From Alistipes shahii WAL 8301 (GTDB lineage Bacteria > Bacteroidota > Bacteroidia > Bacteroidales > Rikenellaceae): 64,000 nucleotides of DNA. The first letter of the stretch is position 1. Every line of letters begins with the position of its first letter. Of this stretch, positions 29,001-37,950 are shown one piece after another. The notes below the pieces were generated by a model. The model did no database searches, was not told the DNA's origin, and was given only the letters and a program-made list of their open reading frames with translations. The stretch lies in assembly GCF_025145845.1 (NCBI RefSeq), contig NZ_CP102253.1, positions 558,001 through 622,000 on the forward strand, written 5' to 3'. A program made the position numbers and the translations under genes.

Positions 29001-32000
29001 GTCGGGCGAAGTGTTTTGCAGGGCGTGTTTCAAAAGGTGCAGGCCGTTGTACTTACGGGTCTGCGCGCTGACGGCATACTGCTCCGTGATCTTCACGTTC
29101 GTCGCTTCCGCCTTCACGCCGTACTCGTCCAGGTTGGAGGCGAAGGTGATCTTCACCTCCGTATCGAAGAGCGAGGAGGCGAAACGCTCGTAAACACCTT
29201 TTGGAATCCACCGTTCGCCCAGGTTGAAGTCCAGGTCGTCGAAAGCGATGGGTTTGGGCGTCGCCTCGCGCAGAGCCTCCAGCGATTCCCGGGCCGGGGC
29301 GTGGTCGGGATTCTCCCGCAGGAACGCCTCGATCCGTTCGGCTTTCCCGATGACATTGCCGGCGATGAACTTGTCGGCAACCTCGTAGCCGTCCGTTTCC
29401 GGGTTGTAATAGATACGTCCTTTCAGTTCCCCGAGTATTCCCTCCACGGTAGTTCCCGTGAGCGAGGCCATGTAGTGCGGTTCCACCCGGCCGTACTTGT
29501 TCAGGCTGGCCACAAGGGCCTCCGAAGCGTCGTCGGCGTGCGTGATCTCATCGGGATTGAAGGCCACGGGACGCTCGAAGATGTCGGCTTTGCGTGCCTT
29601 GCCGTCGATGTAACGCTCCAGCGATAGAATCTCCGTCCCCCGCGCGTCCATCTTGATCAGGTCGAGGTTGCGTTTGTCATTGAGCCGTCCGAAGCGTTCG
29701 GTGAAATTGTCGTAAAGCCGGTTGAGCATCTCCCGCAGGGCGGGGTTCGCCGTCAGCGTTTCCGCCTCGTTGTTATAAAGGTGGTAATAGGCATCGCGTA
29801 TCTCGATATACATGGAGGCTTTCGTCCGTTGTGCAGGCGTGAGTTCCAGCGGGTGGAACATGGGTTGCAGGGATTCAATCCCCCGCAGGTAGCCGACCCG
29901 GTTTTGTCCGTCCGTGACGAGTGTCCCTTCGCGGAAATAGGGGGCGACCTCACCCTCGAACGGGCGGGGTTTCATATCCGCCTCCCGTATCTGCGGCATT
30001 TCTTTACCGGGTTCTTCCTCCTCCGGATTGTCCGGCGTGTCGAACAGGCTGCCCGTTCTCGGCGTACCGGCGGCTTGTTTCCGTCTGTCTTTCGGGGCTT
30101 CCGTCGGGGGGCGTACCGCCTGCCGTTCCCGCTGTTCCGGGGTTTCCTGCTGCCGGGCGTTTTGCCGGCGCAATTCCGCCCTCCGTTCCGGGGTAAGCGA
30201 CATCATCATCTCGTAAAAGCCGTTGATCGGCGGGTTGTCCTCCCAGTTCAGGGAGGCATACAAGTCTTCGGGATCACGCTCCGGTGGCGTCGTTTTCGGC
30301 ATTTCGCTCTTCTGTTCCTCCGGAGAGGAGGCCGGGGCGAATAACGAGGGTTGCCGGGGCGTCTTCCGCTTTGCTCCCCGGCGGCTGTTCCTTTTCTTGG
30401 ATATACCGAGTTCTGCCTGCCGCCGCTCCTCGGCGCTGAAGCCGAACAGATCGTAGAGCGTCAGCAACGGTTCCTGCTGCACGTTTACCGGTTCGGCAGC
30501 TTGGGTGGCAGGTACGGGAGCCGCCGTTTCCACCGTGTCGAAAAGCGACCCGGCGAAGCCCTCCTGCGGTTTCGGTTCCGTTGTTCCGCCCACGTGCTGC
30601 ACGGGAGTATCTGCCATGCCGAAATCTTCGGGTTTCGGCGGGTGCTGCTCCCACAAGCGATTCTCCCGCTCTTTCGACCAGGCCCCGAAGTCGGCCAGAT
30701 CCTCTCCGGTCGGTTCTCCGGCGGGAGTGGCGGCAGAATCCGGTAACGCTTGTCCGGGTTTGTTTTCGATTCGGGTAATCTCCCCGGTTTCGGTATCGAC
30801 ATGGTAGCCCTGCGCCGCCATTTCGGCGACGACGCGGCGTTTTTCCTCCTCTTCCCGCTGCTGCTGAAGGTTACGGGCGTCGGCTATAATCTCCTTGACG
30901 ATTTCTCCGGCAAGGCGGGGCTCGTGTCTTTCGGCACGCTGGCGTTCCGCCTGACGGGGACGGGACAATTCCCGCTCCGGTGTACCGGGTGTCTGTTCCG
31001 GAGCATGTTCCAGGCAATAACTCTCGTTGAAATGCCGGTTGAAATCCTCTGAGAGCATACGCCGCATCTCCCGGTCGATGCCGTCCACGCCCTCCGCGTG
31101 GGTGAACTCCATCGCCGGTTTGCCGTAGGGGTCTTTGCCTACTTTGGCCTCGGTATGGATCACCCTGTCGAACGACTGGAAAAGGTTGTTTATCCGGATG
31201 CCGTTCGACAGCTTGCGGGATTCGATGAAATCCCGCTGCCGTTCGGACAGTTCCCCCGTGGCGGCTTTCTTTTGCAGGATAACCAGGTCGCTGCCGACCT
31301 CCGTCCCCGCGTGTTCTGTAAAGAGGTTGTTCGGCAGCCGGATGGCCGATACGGGCTCGCAGCGGTTCATCAGCCACTCGCGCACGGGGCGTCCCTGCTC
31401 GGCGTTCAATACTCCCTGCGAGGTGATGAATGCCACCAGGCCGCCCTCGCGTACCATATCGACGGACTTCATGAAAAAATAGTTGTGCAGCGCCCGTGTG
31501 CCTTGCCGCCGCACGGGGTCGGTATGGGTGGAGAAGAACGGGTCGAAGAGCGCCACGTCCCCGAAAGGGATGTTGCTCACGGCCACGTCGTAGTAACCGG
31601 CGTATTTGGGTTCGATACGTTCGAATCCCTGTACCCGCACCCGTTTTTCGGGGTGCAGGTGCTTCAGGATCAACCCCGTGGCGGGGTCTTTCTCGAAGCA
31701 GGTGATCTCCGCGTAGGGGTCGTGGAAATCCACGGCATTGACGAAAACCCCCGTTCCCGCGCTGGGGTCAAGAATACGTTGGGGGGCGATCCGCGTATCC
31801 CATATCGCCTCCACGATGGCGTCTGCCACTTTCGGGGGCGTGTAAAAAGCCGTCAGGACGGAGTTCTTGATCCCGTCCATGTAGCGCTTGTATTCCCGTT
31901 CGTCGGGGGTGTTCGCCCTGATGACCTCTTGCAACTCGGCCACGAGCGTTGCCATGCCGTCCTTGTCCGGTTTCCCGGTGGGGTTTTCCAGCACTTCCTT

Positions 32001-32138
32001 GATGGCGCCGAAGCCGCTGTATGCGCCGAGTGTCCTTTCTTCTTCGGGAGTCGGCGCCCGCCGTTCCCTGTCGAGCGTGAAGGCCGTCTTCAGCGCGTCG
32101 ATATTCTGGCGGAGGTGGGTTTTCTTATTGAATGCCAT
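26016..32138 (-). CDS. Giant DNA methylase-helicase protein of the ICE (DarB-like architecture)
   Basis: A 2040-residue protein. Residues about 90-260 form an N6-adenine methylase-like domain with AdoMet motif ILDPSAGTGVFVNAV and a variant catalytic motif SNIPFGD (NIPF in place of NPPY). A Glu/Arg/Pro-rich low-complexity section (about 380-690) follows. A superfamily 2 helicase covers about 1130-1720: GGGIIDHEVGGGKTLI (Walker A), DHLYVDESHKFKNL (DEAH-like), LSGTTISNS, and EQRDGRGIRTGN (motif VI). The C-terminus is coiled-coil. Related fusions occur on phages and ICEs and may protect incoming DNA from restriction; that role is inference here. It overlaps the DUF1896 gene by 14 bases. Confidence 0.85.
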   Translation of the reverse strand: MAFNKKTHLRQNIDALKTAFTLDRERRAPTPEEERTLGAYSGFGAIKEVLENPTGKPDKDGMATLVAELQEVIRANTPDEREYKRYMDGIKNSVLTAFYTPPKVADAIVEAIWDTRIAPQRILDPSAGTGVFVNAVDFHDPYAEITCFEKDPATGLILKHLHPEKRVRVQGFERIEPKYAGYYDVAVSNIPFGDVALFDPFFSTHTDPVRRQGTRALHNYFFMKSVDMVREGGLVAFITSQGVLNAEQGRPVREWLMNRCEPVSAIRLPNNLFTEHAGTEVGSDLVILQKKAATGELSERQRDFIESRKLSNGIRINNLFQSFDRVIHTEAKVGKDPYGKPAMEFTHAEGVDGIDREMRRMLSEDFNRHFNESYCLEHAPEQTPGTPERELSRPRQAERQRAERHEPRLAGEIVKEIIADARNLQQQREEEEKRRVVAEMAAQGYHVDTETGEITRIENKPGQALPDSAATPAGEPTGEDLADFGAWSKERENRLWEQHPPKPEDFGMADTPVQHVGGTTEPKPQEGFAGSLFDTVETAAPVPATQAAEPVNVQQEPLLTLYDLFGFSAEERRQAELGISKKRNSRRGAKRKTPRQPSLFAPASSPEEQKSEMPKTTPPERDPEDLYASLNWEDNPPINGFYEMMMSLTPERRAELRRQNARQQETPEQRERQAVRPPTEAPKDRRKQAAGTPRTGSLFDTPDNPEEEEPGKEMPQIREADMKPRPFEGEVAPYFREGTLVTDGQNRVGYLRGIESLQPMFHPLELTPAQRTKASMYIEIRDAYYHLYNNEAETLTANPALREMLNRLYDNFTERFGRLNDKRNLDLIKMDARGTEILSLERYIDGKARKADIFERPVAFNPDEITHADDASEALVASLNKYGRVEPHYMASLTGTTVEGILGELKGRIYYNPETDGYEVADKFIAGNVIGKAERIEAFLRENPDHAPARESLEALREATPKPIAFDDLDFNLGERWIPKGVYERFASSLFDTEVKITFASNLDEYGVKAEATNVKITEQYAVSAQTRKYNGLHLLKHALQNTSPDITKTVLKWVDGERREVKVRDGEAIQLANSKIDEIRGAFPEWLREQSSDFKDRLTDLYNRTFNCYVRPKYDGTHQEFPDLDLKGLGIDNLYDSQKDAIWMDKLLGGGIIDHEVGGGKTLIMCCGAYEKKRLGLANKPMIIGLKANIHEIARTFCTAYPMAKVLYPGKEDFTPRKRERIFREIRNNDWDAVILSHEQFGMIPQSPEIQQEILQAELDCVEENLEVLKAQGRDVSRAMMKGCQKRKANLEAKLQKVAHALETRKDDAVDFRLMGIDHLYVDESHKFKNLTFTTRHDRVAGLGNPEGSQRALNMLFALRTIQQRTGRDLGATFLSGTTISNSLTELYLLFKYLRPKELERQNIRTFDAWAAIFAKKTIDYEFSVTNEVVQKERFRYFIKVPELAMFYSEITDYRSAEDIGIDRPQKNEILHNIPPTPQQTEFIERLVQFAKSGDATLLGRLPLSEREEKAKMLIATDYARKMSLDMRMIDPELYSDHVDNKASHCARMIAGYYRRFEAYKGTQFVFSDLGTYKPGAGWNVYSEIRRKLAEDYGIPQSEVRFIQEATSEKARKEMIAGMNTGKIRVLFGSTEMLGTGVNAQKRCVAIHHLDCPWRPSDLEQRDGRGIRTGNEIAKLHADNKVDVILYAVEKSLDAYKFGLLHNKQLFIRQLKTNNMGSRTIDEGAIDEKSGMNFSEYVAVLSGNTDLLDKARLEKKIATLESERQAFVRGKSSSRYKLEQITEKIEKNNDLIRRIGKDLEHFKARVEFNEDGSYRNPVKLNGLETSDPKLIGKQLNHIAETARTLDRLEPIGSLYGFELLVQSETTGKDGLDLVQNRFYVRGEGDYLYQYNYGNIASDPRLAAMNFIHALATIEPTLEKFRKKNEELEKDIPVLREVVESSWRKEPELTALKADLTEIDRRIQQSLKPIEESEGKEAEEDNDVCRERHDTAEELPKEDNTAARIPSRLRQIADASGGRIVIAGVGSPPENGPAKKGIKM

Positions 32139-32574
32139 CTTCGAGAAGTATTTGGACGGTTCCCGTCAGTTCGGTATAGAACAGTTCATAGTCGGGCGTG
32201 TCGGCGAAGTCGTCCGTGAGGTCGTACTTCTCCAGCACCCCGCGGCAGAGGGGCAGCAGGCGTAGAGCCGCCTGCCGGGCGGTATCCTCGGGAATCTCCG
32301 CCTCGAATTCCCTCCAGAGGATGTTTACCAGCGTGTTGTAGGGTGAAAAGTGCAGTCCGCGGCAGAGTTCCTCGCGGGCAATTTCTTCGGCCTCGATGTG
32401 GTTGCAGCCCGAACGGATCGCCTCGCTGTACGCTTGGGCGGCGCTGTCGGCCCGCTCGGCGATGAACTCACTTTCGGCGATGAGTTCCGGGTGGCTGTCC
32501 TTGAGGTAGGATAGTAACGAAAGTCCGTAATAGGACAATTCCCCCGTGGGGGTATGGTGTTGCTTGTCTGGCAT
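32125..32574 (-). CDS. DUF1896 family protein
   Basis: The 149-residue acidic protein (ELSYYGLSLLSYLKDSHPEL, EEIAREELCRGLHFSPYNTL) matches DUF1896, a family found almost only on Bacteroidales ICEs next to the methylase-helicase. Function is unknown. The ATG at 32574 directly follows a copy of the shared leader motif. Overlap with the downstream gene implies coupled expression. Confidence 0.8.
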   Translation of the reverse strand: MPDKQHHTPTGELSYYGLSLLSYLKDSHPELIAESEFIAERADSAAQAYSEAIRSGCNHIEAEEIAREELCRGLHFSPYNTLVNILWREFEAEIPEDTARQAALRLLPLCRGVLEKYDLTDDFADTPDYELFYTELTGTVQILLEDGIQ

Positions 32575-32575
32575 G

Positions 32576-32681
32576 ATAAGAATTTTTAGTGGTCGTTGAT
32601 AATCGGGGAAGAGAAAGGCGCCCCGGGTTCCCACCCGAAGCGCCGACCACTGAAAAAATCCTTATCAAACAAGCGTATCTC
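32576..32681 (-). promoter_or_regulatory. Long inverted-repeat leader of the DUF1896/methylase operon
   Basis: GATAAGAATTTTTAGTGGTCG at one end is inverted as CGACCACTGAAAAAATCCTTATC at the other, enclosing a GC-rich inner stem. The half next to the ATG is a variant of the ACCACTGAAAAAATCC motif also found before topB and traE. An RNA hairpin controlling translation or attenuation is possible. Confidence 0.5.
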
Positions 32682-32717
32682 GTTATGACAGGTCTTTTCC
32701 AGTGGCAAAGGTAACGA

Positions 32718-34817
32718 TTATTTCCGTTTGTTCCTCTTTCCCTGCCTGGGAGTATCGCGCGGTTCGAAAACGAACGAGGTCTTGAACTGGTCATCGAGCG
32801 TGAGGGCCGCGTCGAACGTCCCGCCGCCGTTTTTGACGAATCCCCGGATCGTGCCGGTTTTGCCTTTGGTCAGCAGTTCCGCGAGCTGCTTGTCGGTCAG
32901 CTCCTTGCGGGCCACGGTTCTCCATACGGTCAGGCCGCAATCGGGATTCTGACACTTGGCGAGTTTGGGATAGAACACCACGGGCCTGCCGCAACGCGGG
33001 CAGGCTGTGTCACTCTCCGCGCCGTCGATTCTTGCTTCCAGCAGTTCTTTGGCGATTTGCGAGGCGAAGACCTCGATACCGCGATGGAACGTCGGGGCGT
33101 CCATCTCCCCGGTGGCGATCTTCGAGAGGGCCAGTTCCCAGCCGCCCGTCATGGCGACATCGGCGATCTTCTTGTCCCTGACCACGGCATACACGGCCAG
33201 TCCCTTGTCCGTGGGTACAAGCGACTTTTTCTCTCGCCTGACATACTCGCGGGCAAAGAGCGTTTCGATGATGGCGGCACGGGTGGCGGGCGTGCCGATG
33301 CCGGCATCCTTCATCGCCTCGCGTTCGGCCTCGTCGGACAGTTCGCGTCCGGCGGTTTCCATCGCCGCCAGCAGGCTCGATTCCGTGTGAAGGGGGCGCG
33401 GCCGGGTCTGTTTCTGTTCCGTGACGCATCCCTTGACGGGCAGCTCGTCGCCTTGCACGATGTCGGGAAGGAGGGTCATGTCCTCCTCTTTCTCCTCGAC
33501 AGGTTCATTCAGGACGGCCCGCCAGCCCGTCTCGACCATGATACTGCCGCGGGCCGTGAAATCATGTCCCGCGCTTTGCAGGGTAAGGGAAGTGTTTTCT
33601 TTCACGCAGGCCCCGGAAAAGGTTTCGAGCATCCGCCCCGCGACCATCTCATAGACGATGCGGTGGTCGGCATCCAGTTCGGAAGGGAGGTTCTCGGTGG
33701 GAAGCAGCGCGTGGTGGTCGGCGATCTTTTCGTTGTCCACGCTTCGGCGGGAGAGAGATGCGGTATCCATCCTGCCCGCGTATTCCGCGAAACGGGGATA
33801 GCGTGTCATGTTCCCGATGAGTGCCGGAATCTCCTCGGCCACATCTTCCGATATATAGCGTGAGCCGGTACGGGGATAAGTGATGAACTTCTTCTCGTAA
33901 AGCGACTGGGCGATGTCGAGCGTTTTTTCTGCCGAAAAACCATACCGACTGTTGGCCTCTTTCTGGAGTGTCGTCAGGTCGTACAAGAGAGGCGGCTGTT
34001 CCCTGGTCTCCTTGCGCTCCACGTTCACGACGCGTACCGTTCGGGCGCCGATAACCTCGGCGCGGGCTGCTTCCGCCTTCTCCCTGCCGTCGAATTTCTC
34101 CGTGGAGAGGACGGTGAACTCCGTGCCCTCCTTTGCCGTGGAAAGCTTCAGCCGGAAATAGGCGGCGGGCTTGAACGCCTTGTTCTCCAGGTAACGGGAG
34201 CAGATGATCGCCAGCGTGGGGGTCTGCACCCGTCCGAGCGACCAGACACCCCGCCCGGCAGCCACAGCAAGCGCTTGCGAGGCGTTGATACCGACGATCC
34301 AGTCGGCTTCGCTGCGGGCTTTGGCCGAGAGGTAAAGGTTGTCGTATTCGTTGCCGGGGCGAAGGTGTTGTAACCCCTCGCGGATGGCCCGGTCGGTCAG
34401 GCTGCTGATCCATAACCGCACGAAAGGGGTACGGCATTCCAGGTAAGAGTAGATGTAGCGGAAGATCAGCTCCCCTTCACGCCCCGCGTCGGTCGCGACG
34501 ATGATGCGCTCGGCCATGCCGAACAATTCCCGGAGAATACCGAGCTGCTTCACGACACCCGGGTCGGCCTTATACTCTTTACCCTCCCGAACCTGCCGGG
34601 GCAGGAGGATGAACGATGATGGCAGGATAGGCAGGTTTTCCCGGCGGAAACCCGCGATGCCATACTGTTGGGGCATTGCCAGCCCGACCAGGTGGCCGAA
34701 GGCCCAGGTTACGGCATAGCCGTTTCCCTCTATAAAACCGTCTTTACGGTTCGTGGCTCCCACGATGGCGGCGATCTCACGCGCCACCGAGGGCTTTTCT
34801 GCGATAATAACTTGCAT
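32718..34817 (-). CDS. topB: DNA topoisomerase III (type IA) of the ICE
   Basis: The 699-residue enzyme has an N-terminal TOPRIM domain (MQVIIAEKPSVAREIAAIVG; ATDAGREGELIFRY), the active-site tyrosine in KKFITYPRTGSRYIS near residue 315, the WSLGRVQTPTLAII segment, and a C-terminal zinc-binding motif (CPRCGRPV...CQNPDCG, about 605-630). In CTnDOT the homologous exc product belongs to the excision operon. The ATG immediately follows the shared leader motif. Confidence 0.93.
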   Translation of the reverse strand: MQVIIAEKPSVAREIAAIVGATNRKDGFIEGNGYAVTWAFGHLVGLAMPQQYGIAGFRRENLPILPSSFILLPRQVREGKEYKADPGVVKQLGILRELFGMAERIIVATDAGREGELIFRYIYSYLECRTPFVRLWISSLTDRAIREGLQHLRPGNEYDNLYLSAKARSEADWIVGINASQALAVAAGRGVWSLGRVQTPTLAIICSRYLENKAFKPAAYFRLKLSTAKEGTEFTVLSTEKFDGREKAEAARAEVIGARTVRVVNVERKETREQPPLLYDLTTLQKEANSRYGFSAEKTLDIAQSLYEKKFITYPRTGSRYISEDVAEEIPALIGNMTRYPRFAEYAGRMDTASLSRRSVDNEKIADHHALLPTENLPSELDADHRIVYEMVAGRMLETFSGACVKENTSLTLQSAGHDFTARGSIMVETGWRAVLNEPVEEKEEDMTLLPDIVQGDELPVKGCVTEQKQTRPRPLHTESSLLAAMETAGRELSDEAEREAMKDAGIGTPATRAAIIETLFAREYVRREKKSLVPTDKGLAVYAVVRDKKIADVAMTGGWELALSKIATGEMDAPTFHRGIEVFASQIAKELLEARIDGAESDTACPRCGRPVVFYPKLAKCQNPDCGLTVWRTVARKELTDKQLAELLTKGKTGTIRGFVKNGGGTFDAALTLDDQFKTSFVFEPRDTPRQGKRNKRK

Positions 34818-34843
34818 GATGATTCGGATTTTTCAGTGGTTGT
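34818..34843 (-). promoter_or_regulatory. Shared leader motif upstream of topB
   Basis: On the reverse strand AACCACTGAAAAATCCGAATC ends three bases before the topB ATG. Near-identical copies stand before traE (56403-56425) and, in variant form, before the DUF1896 gene. Confidence 0.5.
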
Positions 34844-35045
34844 TTTCTTGTAGTTCTTCTTTCTCTTTTTCCGGACGGGCGATCAGCCGGCGGTCGTAAT
34901 AGACATGGTTGCTGTTCCCGTCGTAATACTGCCGTCCGTCGTCTGCCTCCTCCGGGGGGCTGCGTTTACCCGGCCGGAGGTATAAGGCGGCCAGCGCTGC
35001 GATCAGGAGCGGCATGGCTCCGGTCTGCATGTAGAACCATTTCAT
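34833..35045 (-). CDS. Small single-pass membrane protein
   Basis: The 70-residue product has one N-terminal hydrophobic segment (MPLLIAALAALYL, about residues 11-23) and a charged tail (ARPEKEKEELQENNH). It lies between DUF3945 and topB with only three bases to the former. No family is recognised. Confidence 0.6.
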   Translation of the reverse strand: MKWFYMQTGAMPLLIAALAALYLRPGKRSPPEEADDGRQYYDGNSNHVYYDRRLIARPEKEKEELQENNH

Positions 35046-35048
35046 ACG

Positions 35049-36506
35049 TTATACCTTGACACCTTTGGAGTTGCTCTTTTTGCAGCTGCGGTAATTTCTC
35101 CTTTGCGCCGGAGTGGCCTCCTGCTGTCCCTGCTTGAGCGGCTCTTTCACACCTTTGACCGCTTCGACGGTCTTGCCCTCGGAATTGACGGCGACCTGGG
35201 TACGGCTTTCAACGGCGGGTTTGACCTCCGCTCCCTGCCGTTTCGCACGGTCGGGATTCCAGCGGAAGAAGTCCATCTTGTTACGCTCGAAGTTGGGCTT
35301 GACCCAGGCGTTGAACGGCTCACCCTGCCCGTCCTTGACCATGCCCTTGATGTAGAAAGCCTTGACATCCGCCCGCTTGGAGGGGTCGTTCACCGCTTCC
35401 GTCCACTGGTCATAAGCCTCTTTGGGCACGGAGGCTTTGAGGATTGTCCGGTGAATCGTGAGTGTGGGCTGTCGTTCGGAGGCCGTAGTTTCCTGCCGTC
35501 CGTTTTTCTCGGCGGCCTTCTGGCGGTAAATCTCCTTGTTCTCCTGGGCGTAGCGGTTGCGATCCAAACCGTCGTAGGTAAAGGAATAGTTACGTTCGGC
35601 CGCGTCGATTTGGATATAGGCATCCCGCTTATAACCCGCGCGGGTGGTATATCCTTCGAGCAACACCTTGCCGCCGCCGTAGAAATCCATCTGCTTGCCT
35701 TCCGAGAGGTCGGCCTCCTTGATACGGGCACGTTTTTCGAGTAGCGAAACGGGCATGGGTTCCAGAGTGTTCGTCCATTTGTCTATCGACACGTAGCAGG
35801 GCGTGAGCTTGCCCGGCTCCAGCTCCAGGTCGATCACTTTCCCGGCATGACGGGTGTTCATCAGGTTCGTTTTCGCCTCCTCATCGAGCAGCACCCCGTG
35901 GAAGGGGGCGTCGAGGTCGGGCCGTTCCTGCCAGTAATGCGGCACGACGCGCAGCGAGCCGTCCGCCTGCTCTTCGAGCGACACGCGCCCTTTGGTGGAA
36001 ACACGCATCCCGTTCTCCAGTTCGGGGTTCATCTCCACCAGCCCGTTGGATTTATGTCCGTAAGACATGGCTTTCAGGTGTGGCTCGATGTCCTCCATGC
36101 GGATACCTTTCTTCTCCATATCCGCCAGGTCTATCTTCGTGACGTCCAGCGGCTCGAACTGCCGCTGCTCCTGCGTCTGAAGCCGTTCGGAGGGGTCGAT
36201 ACGGTAATTTTCCAGAATCTCCGGGTCGAAGTCGATGCGGATAAGTTTGTTCAGGGCATTCTCCGTCATGACGAAGATACCCGTGTGGACGGGGTTCTGG
36301 GCCTGTTCCATGAACTTTTTGAAGAAGGCTTCGAGGGCTGAATCCTGCGTGTTCACGTTCAGCAGGCTCGCCACGTTCTGATCCGTGGGGTCGGCGGTCT
36401 GGATATTGCCGTCCTGATCCACGCCGGTAACGGCTTGTAGTCGTCCGTCGTCGGCATTCTGAACGAGCATGACTTGTTTAGCGTCGTTCTTTACGTTTTC
36501 GTCCAT
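35049..36506 (-). CDS. DUF4099/DUF3945 domain protein of the ICE
   Basis: The 485-residue acidic protein shows the DUF4099-like segment (SALEAFFKKFMEQAQNPVHT and following) and the DUF3945 repeat-like region (YVSIDKWTNTLEPMPVSL, RIKEADLSEGKQMDFYGG, KPNFERNKMDFFRWNPDRA). Such proteins are common on Bacteroidetes conjugative elements; their role is unknown. It is the first gene of a unit with the small membrane protein and topB. A variant of the leader motif precedes its start. Confidence 0.75.
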   Translation of the reverse strand: MDENVKNDAKQVMLVQNADDGRLQAVTGVDQDGNIQTADPTDQNVASLLNVNTQDSALEAFFKKFMEQAQNPVHTGIFVMTENALNKLIRIDFDPEILENYRIDPSERLQTQEQRQFEPLDVTKIDLADMEKKGIRMEDIEPHLKAMSYGHKSNGLVEMNPELENGMRVSTKGRVSLEEQADGSLRVVPHYWQERPDLDAPFHGVLLDEEAKTNLMNTRHAGKVIDLELEPGKLTPCYVSIDKWTNTLEPMPVSLLEKRARIKEADLSEGKQMDFYGGGKVLLEGYTTRAGYKRDAYIQIDAAERNYSFTYDGLDRNRYAQENKEIYRQKAAEKNGRQETTASERQPTLTIHRTILKASVPKEAYDQWTEAVNDPSKRADVKAFYIKGMVKDGQGEPFNAWVKPNFERNKMDFFRWNPDRAKRQGAEVKPAVESRTQVAVNSEGKTVEAVKGVKEPLKQGQQEATPAQRRNYRSCKKSNSKGVKV

Positions 36507-36819
36507 AATTACGAGTGTTTTTAGTTAGCACCAATAGCGATGCGGGAACGAAAGTAAGGGGAACCGGCTGAACGTAAAAGAGTTGGAAAGGCTATGGAAG
36601 CATCGGGCACAGAAGTGGCCGCTTGTGGCGCAGGGCAGAGGAAATCGGAGAAACGGAGTGCCGGGAAGGACGGATTTGGCAGAGGGTATTTTCGTGGCTC
36701 CTCACCTTATTTGTCAGGTAGTCGGGATCTATTGTTAAATGTCAATAAAGCGCATGGATAACCCGTGTTTTTTTATAAATTTGCGAAAACGGGTTTCAAT
36801 ATCCGACAAAACGTGAGGC
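36507..36819. other. Intergenic region between ICE backbone and the rAID recombinase
   Basis: Some 310 bases without a supportable gene. The half next to the recombinase is AT-rich and contains TAAATTTG (36776-36783), a -7 box match 36 bases before the recombinase ATG; no clear -33 box is visible. This would be the natural common promoter for the recombinase and possibly for the cassette array. Confidence 0.5.
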
Positions 36820-37938
36820 ATGGAAATATATACCCCAAAAACCAAGATCAAACTTTCTCCGGTGATAAGAAACGGGAGAGAATTTGTCGAAGTGACTTTC
36901 GGTAATGACAATGACATCCGCTTGTCGCTGTCGAAGGAAGAAAACGTACTGCTTGTCGGCGGCAGGGCTTATCTGCCGGCAGAAGATTTCGTGCTTGCCG
37001 AGTTCTTCGACCGCTATGTAAAAATGGCGTTTATAGACTATTCTGCCATCAAGGAAACCGCACCCCGTAAAGAGGAAGACAAACGGCCGCCACTGCCGGA
37101 AGGCTATCTGGAAAAACTTCAGCAAGTGCGTTACAGTGACCATACCGTAAGGGTATATACCTCCTATTTCCGCGATTTCCAACAGCATTTCGAGGGGCGT
37201 AAGATTGAAACGGTTACTCCCGGCGAGATAAACGACTACCTGCTGTATCTCATCCACGAGAAAAACATATCCTCCTGCCAGCAAAACCAGCGTATCAACG
37301 CCATCAAGTTCTATTACGAGAAAGTTCTCGGTCAGGAACGGCGGTGTTACAAGGTGAACCGTGCCAAACGGGAGAAGACGCTGCCCGACGTGTTGAGCAA
37401 GGAGGAAATAAAGAAAATACTCGACGTGACGGTGACAGACCTGCGTTTCTTCTGTATGTTCTCCATACTCTATTCCGCAGGGTTGCGCATCAGCGAACTG
37501 CTGGAACTGAAACCCGGCGACATCAACGAATCCCGCTCCCTGATACGGGTGCGGCAGGGTAAAGGGAAAAAAGACCGCTACACCCTGCTGTCAAGACCGT
37601 TGATGAAAAAGCTGACGGAATATAACAGACTATACAAACCGAAAGTGTGGCTTTTTGAACACAGACCGGGAGAACCTTTCACCGAGAGTATCGTGTCGAA
37701 ACGGCTGAAGGCAGCGGCCCGGGAAGCGGGAATCACGAAACGGATTTATCCGCACCTGCTGCGCCATTCGTTCGCCACTCACCTGCTGGAGCAGGGAACC
37801 GACATCAAGATAGTGAAAGAGCTTATGGGACATAACAATATCAAGACGACAGAAAGGTATGTCCACATAGCCGACACTTTCAAAAGCAATATCAAAAGCC
37901 CGTTGGACGATCTGTTGATGGAGGAAGACGAGGTCTGA
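36820..37938 (+). CDS. Tyrosine recombinase of the cassette array
   Basis: The 372-residue recombinase has an 80-residue N-terminal extension, a SAM-like core-binding domain (about 90-185) and a catalytic domain with all expected residues: Arg in SAGLRISELLELKPGD, Lys in QGKGKKDRY, HLLRHSFATHLLEQG (His and Arg), LMGHNN (His) and the nucleophile in TTERYVHI. It is most like XerC/D and phage-type integrases. The IntI-specific helix insertion before the HxxR box is not apparent. It reads in the same direction as the cassettes, unlike intI in most integrons. I infer that it moves the downstream cassettes. Confidence 0.9.
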   Translation: MEIYTPKTKIKLSPVIRNGREFVEVTFGNDNDIRLSLSKEENVLLVGGRAYLPAEDFVLAEFFDRYVKMAFIDYSAIKETAPRKEEDKRPPLPEGYLEKLQQVRYSDHTVRVYTSYFRDFQQHFEGRKIETVTPGEINDYLLYLIHEKNISSCQQNQRINAIKFYYEKVLGQERRCYKVNRAKREKTLPDVLSKEEIKKILDVTVTDLRFFCMFSILYSAGLRISELLELKPGDINESRSLIRVRQGKGKKDRYTLLSRPLMKKLTEYNRLYKPKVWLFEHRPGEPFTESIVSKRLKAAAREAGITKRIYPHLLRHSFATHLLEQGTDIKIVKELMGHNNIKTTERYVHIADTFKSNIKSPLDDLLMEEDEV

Positions 37939-37950
37939 TACTTAAAGAAA

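Noticed and set aside
36688..36694. TATTTTC upstream of the recombinase as a partner arm for site 0
   Set aside because: Only seven bases match, the ACA-TTA context is missing, and such AT words are frequent by chance.
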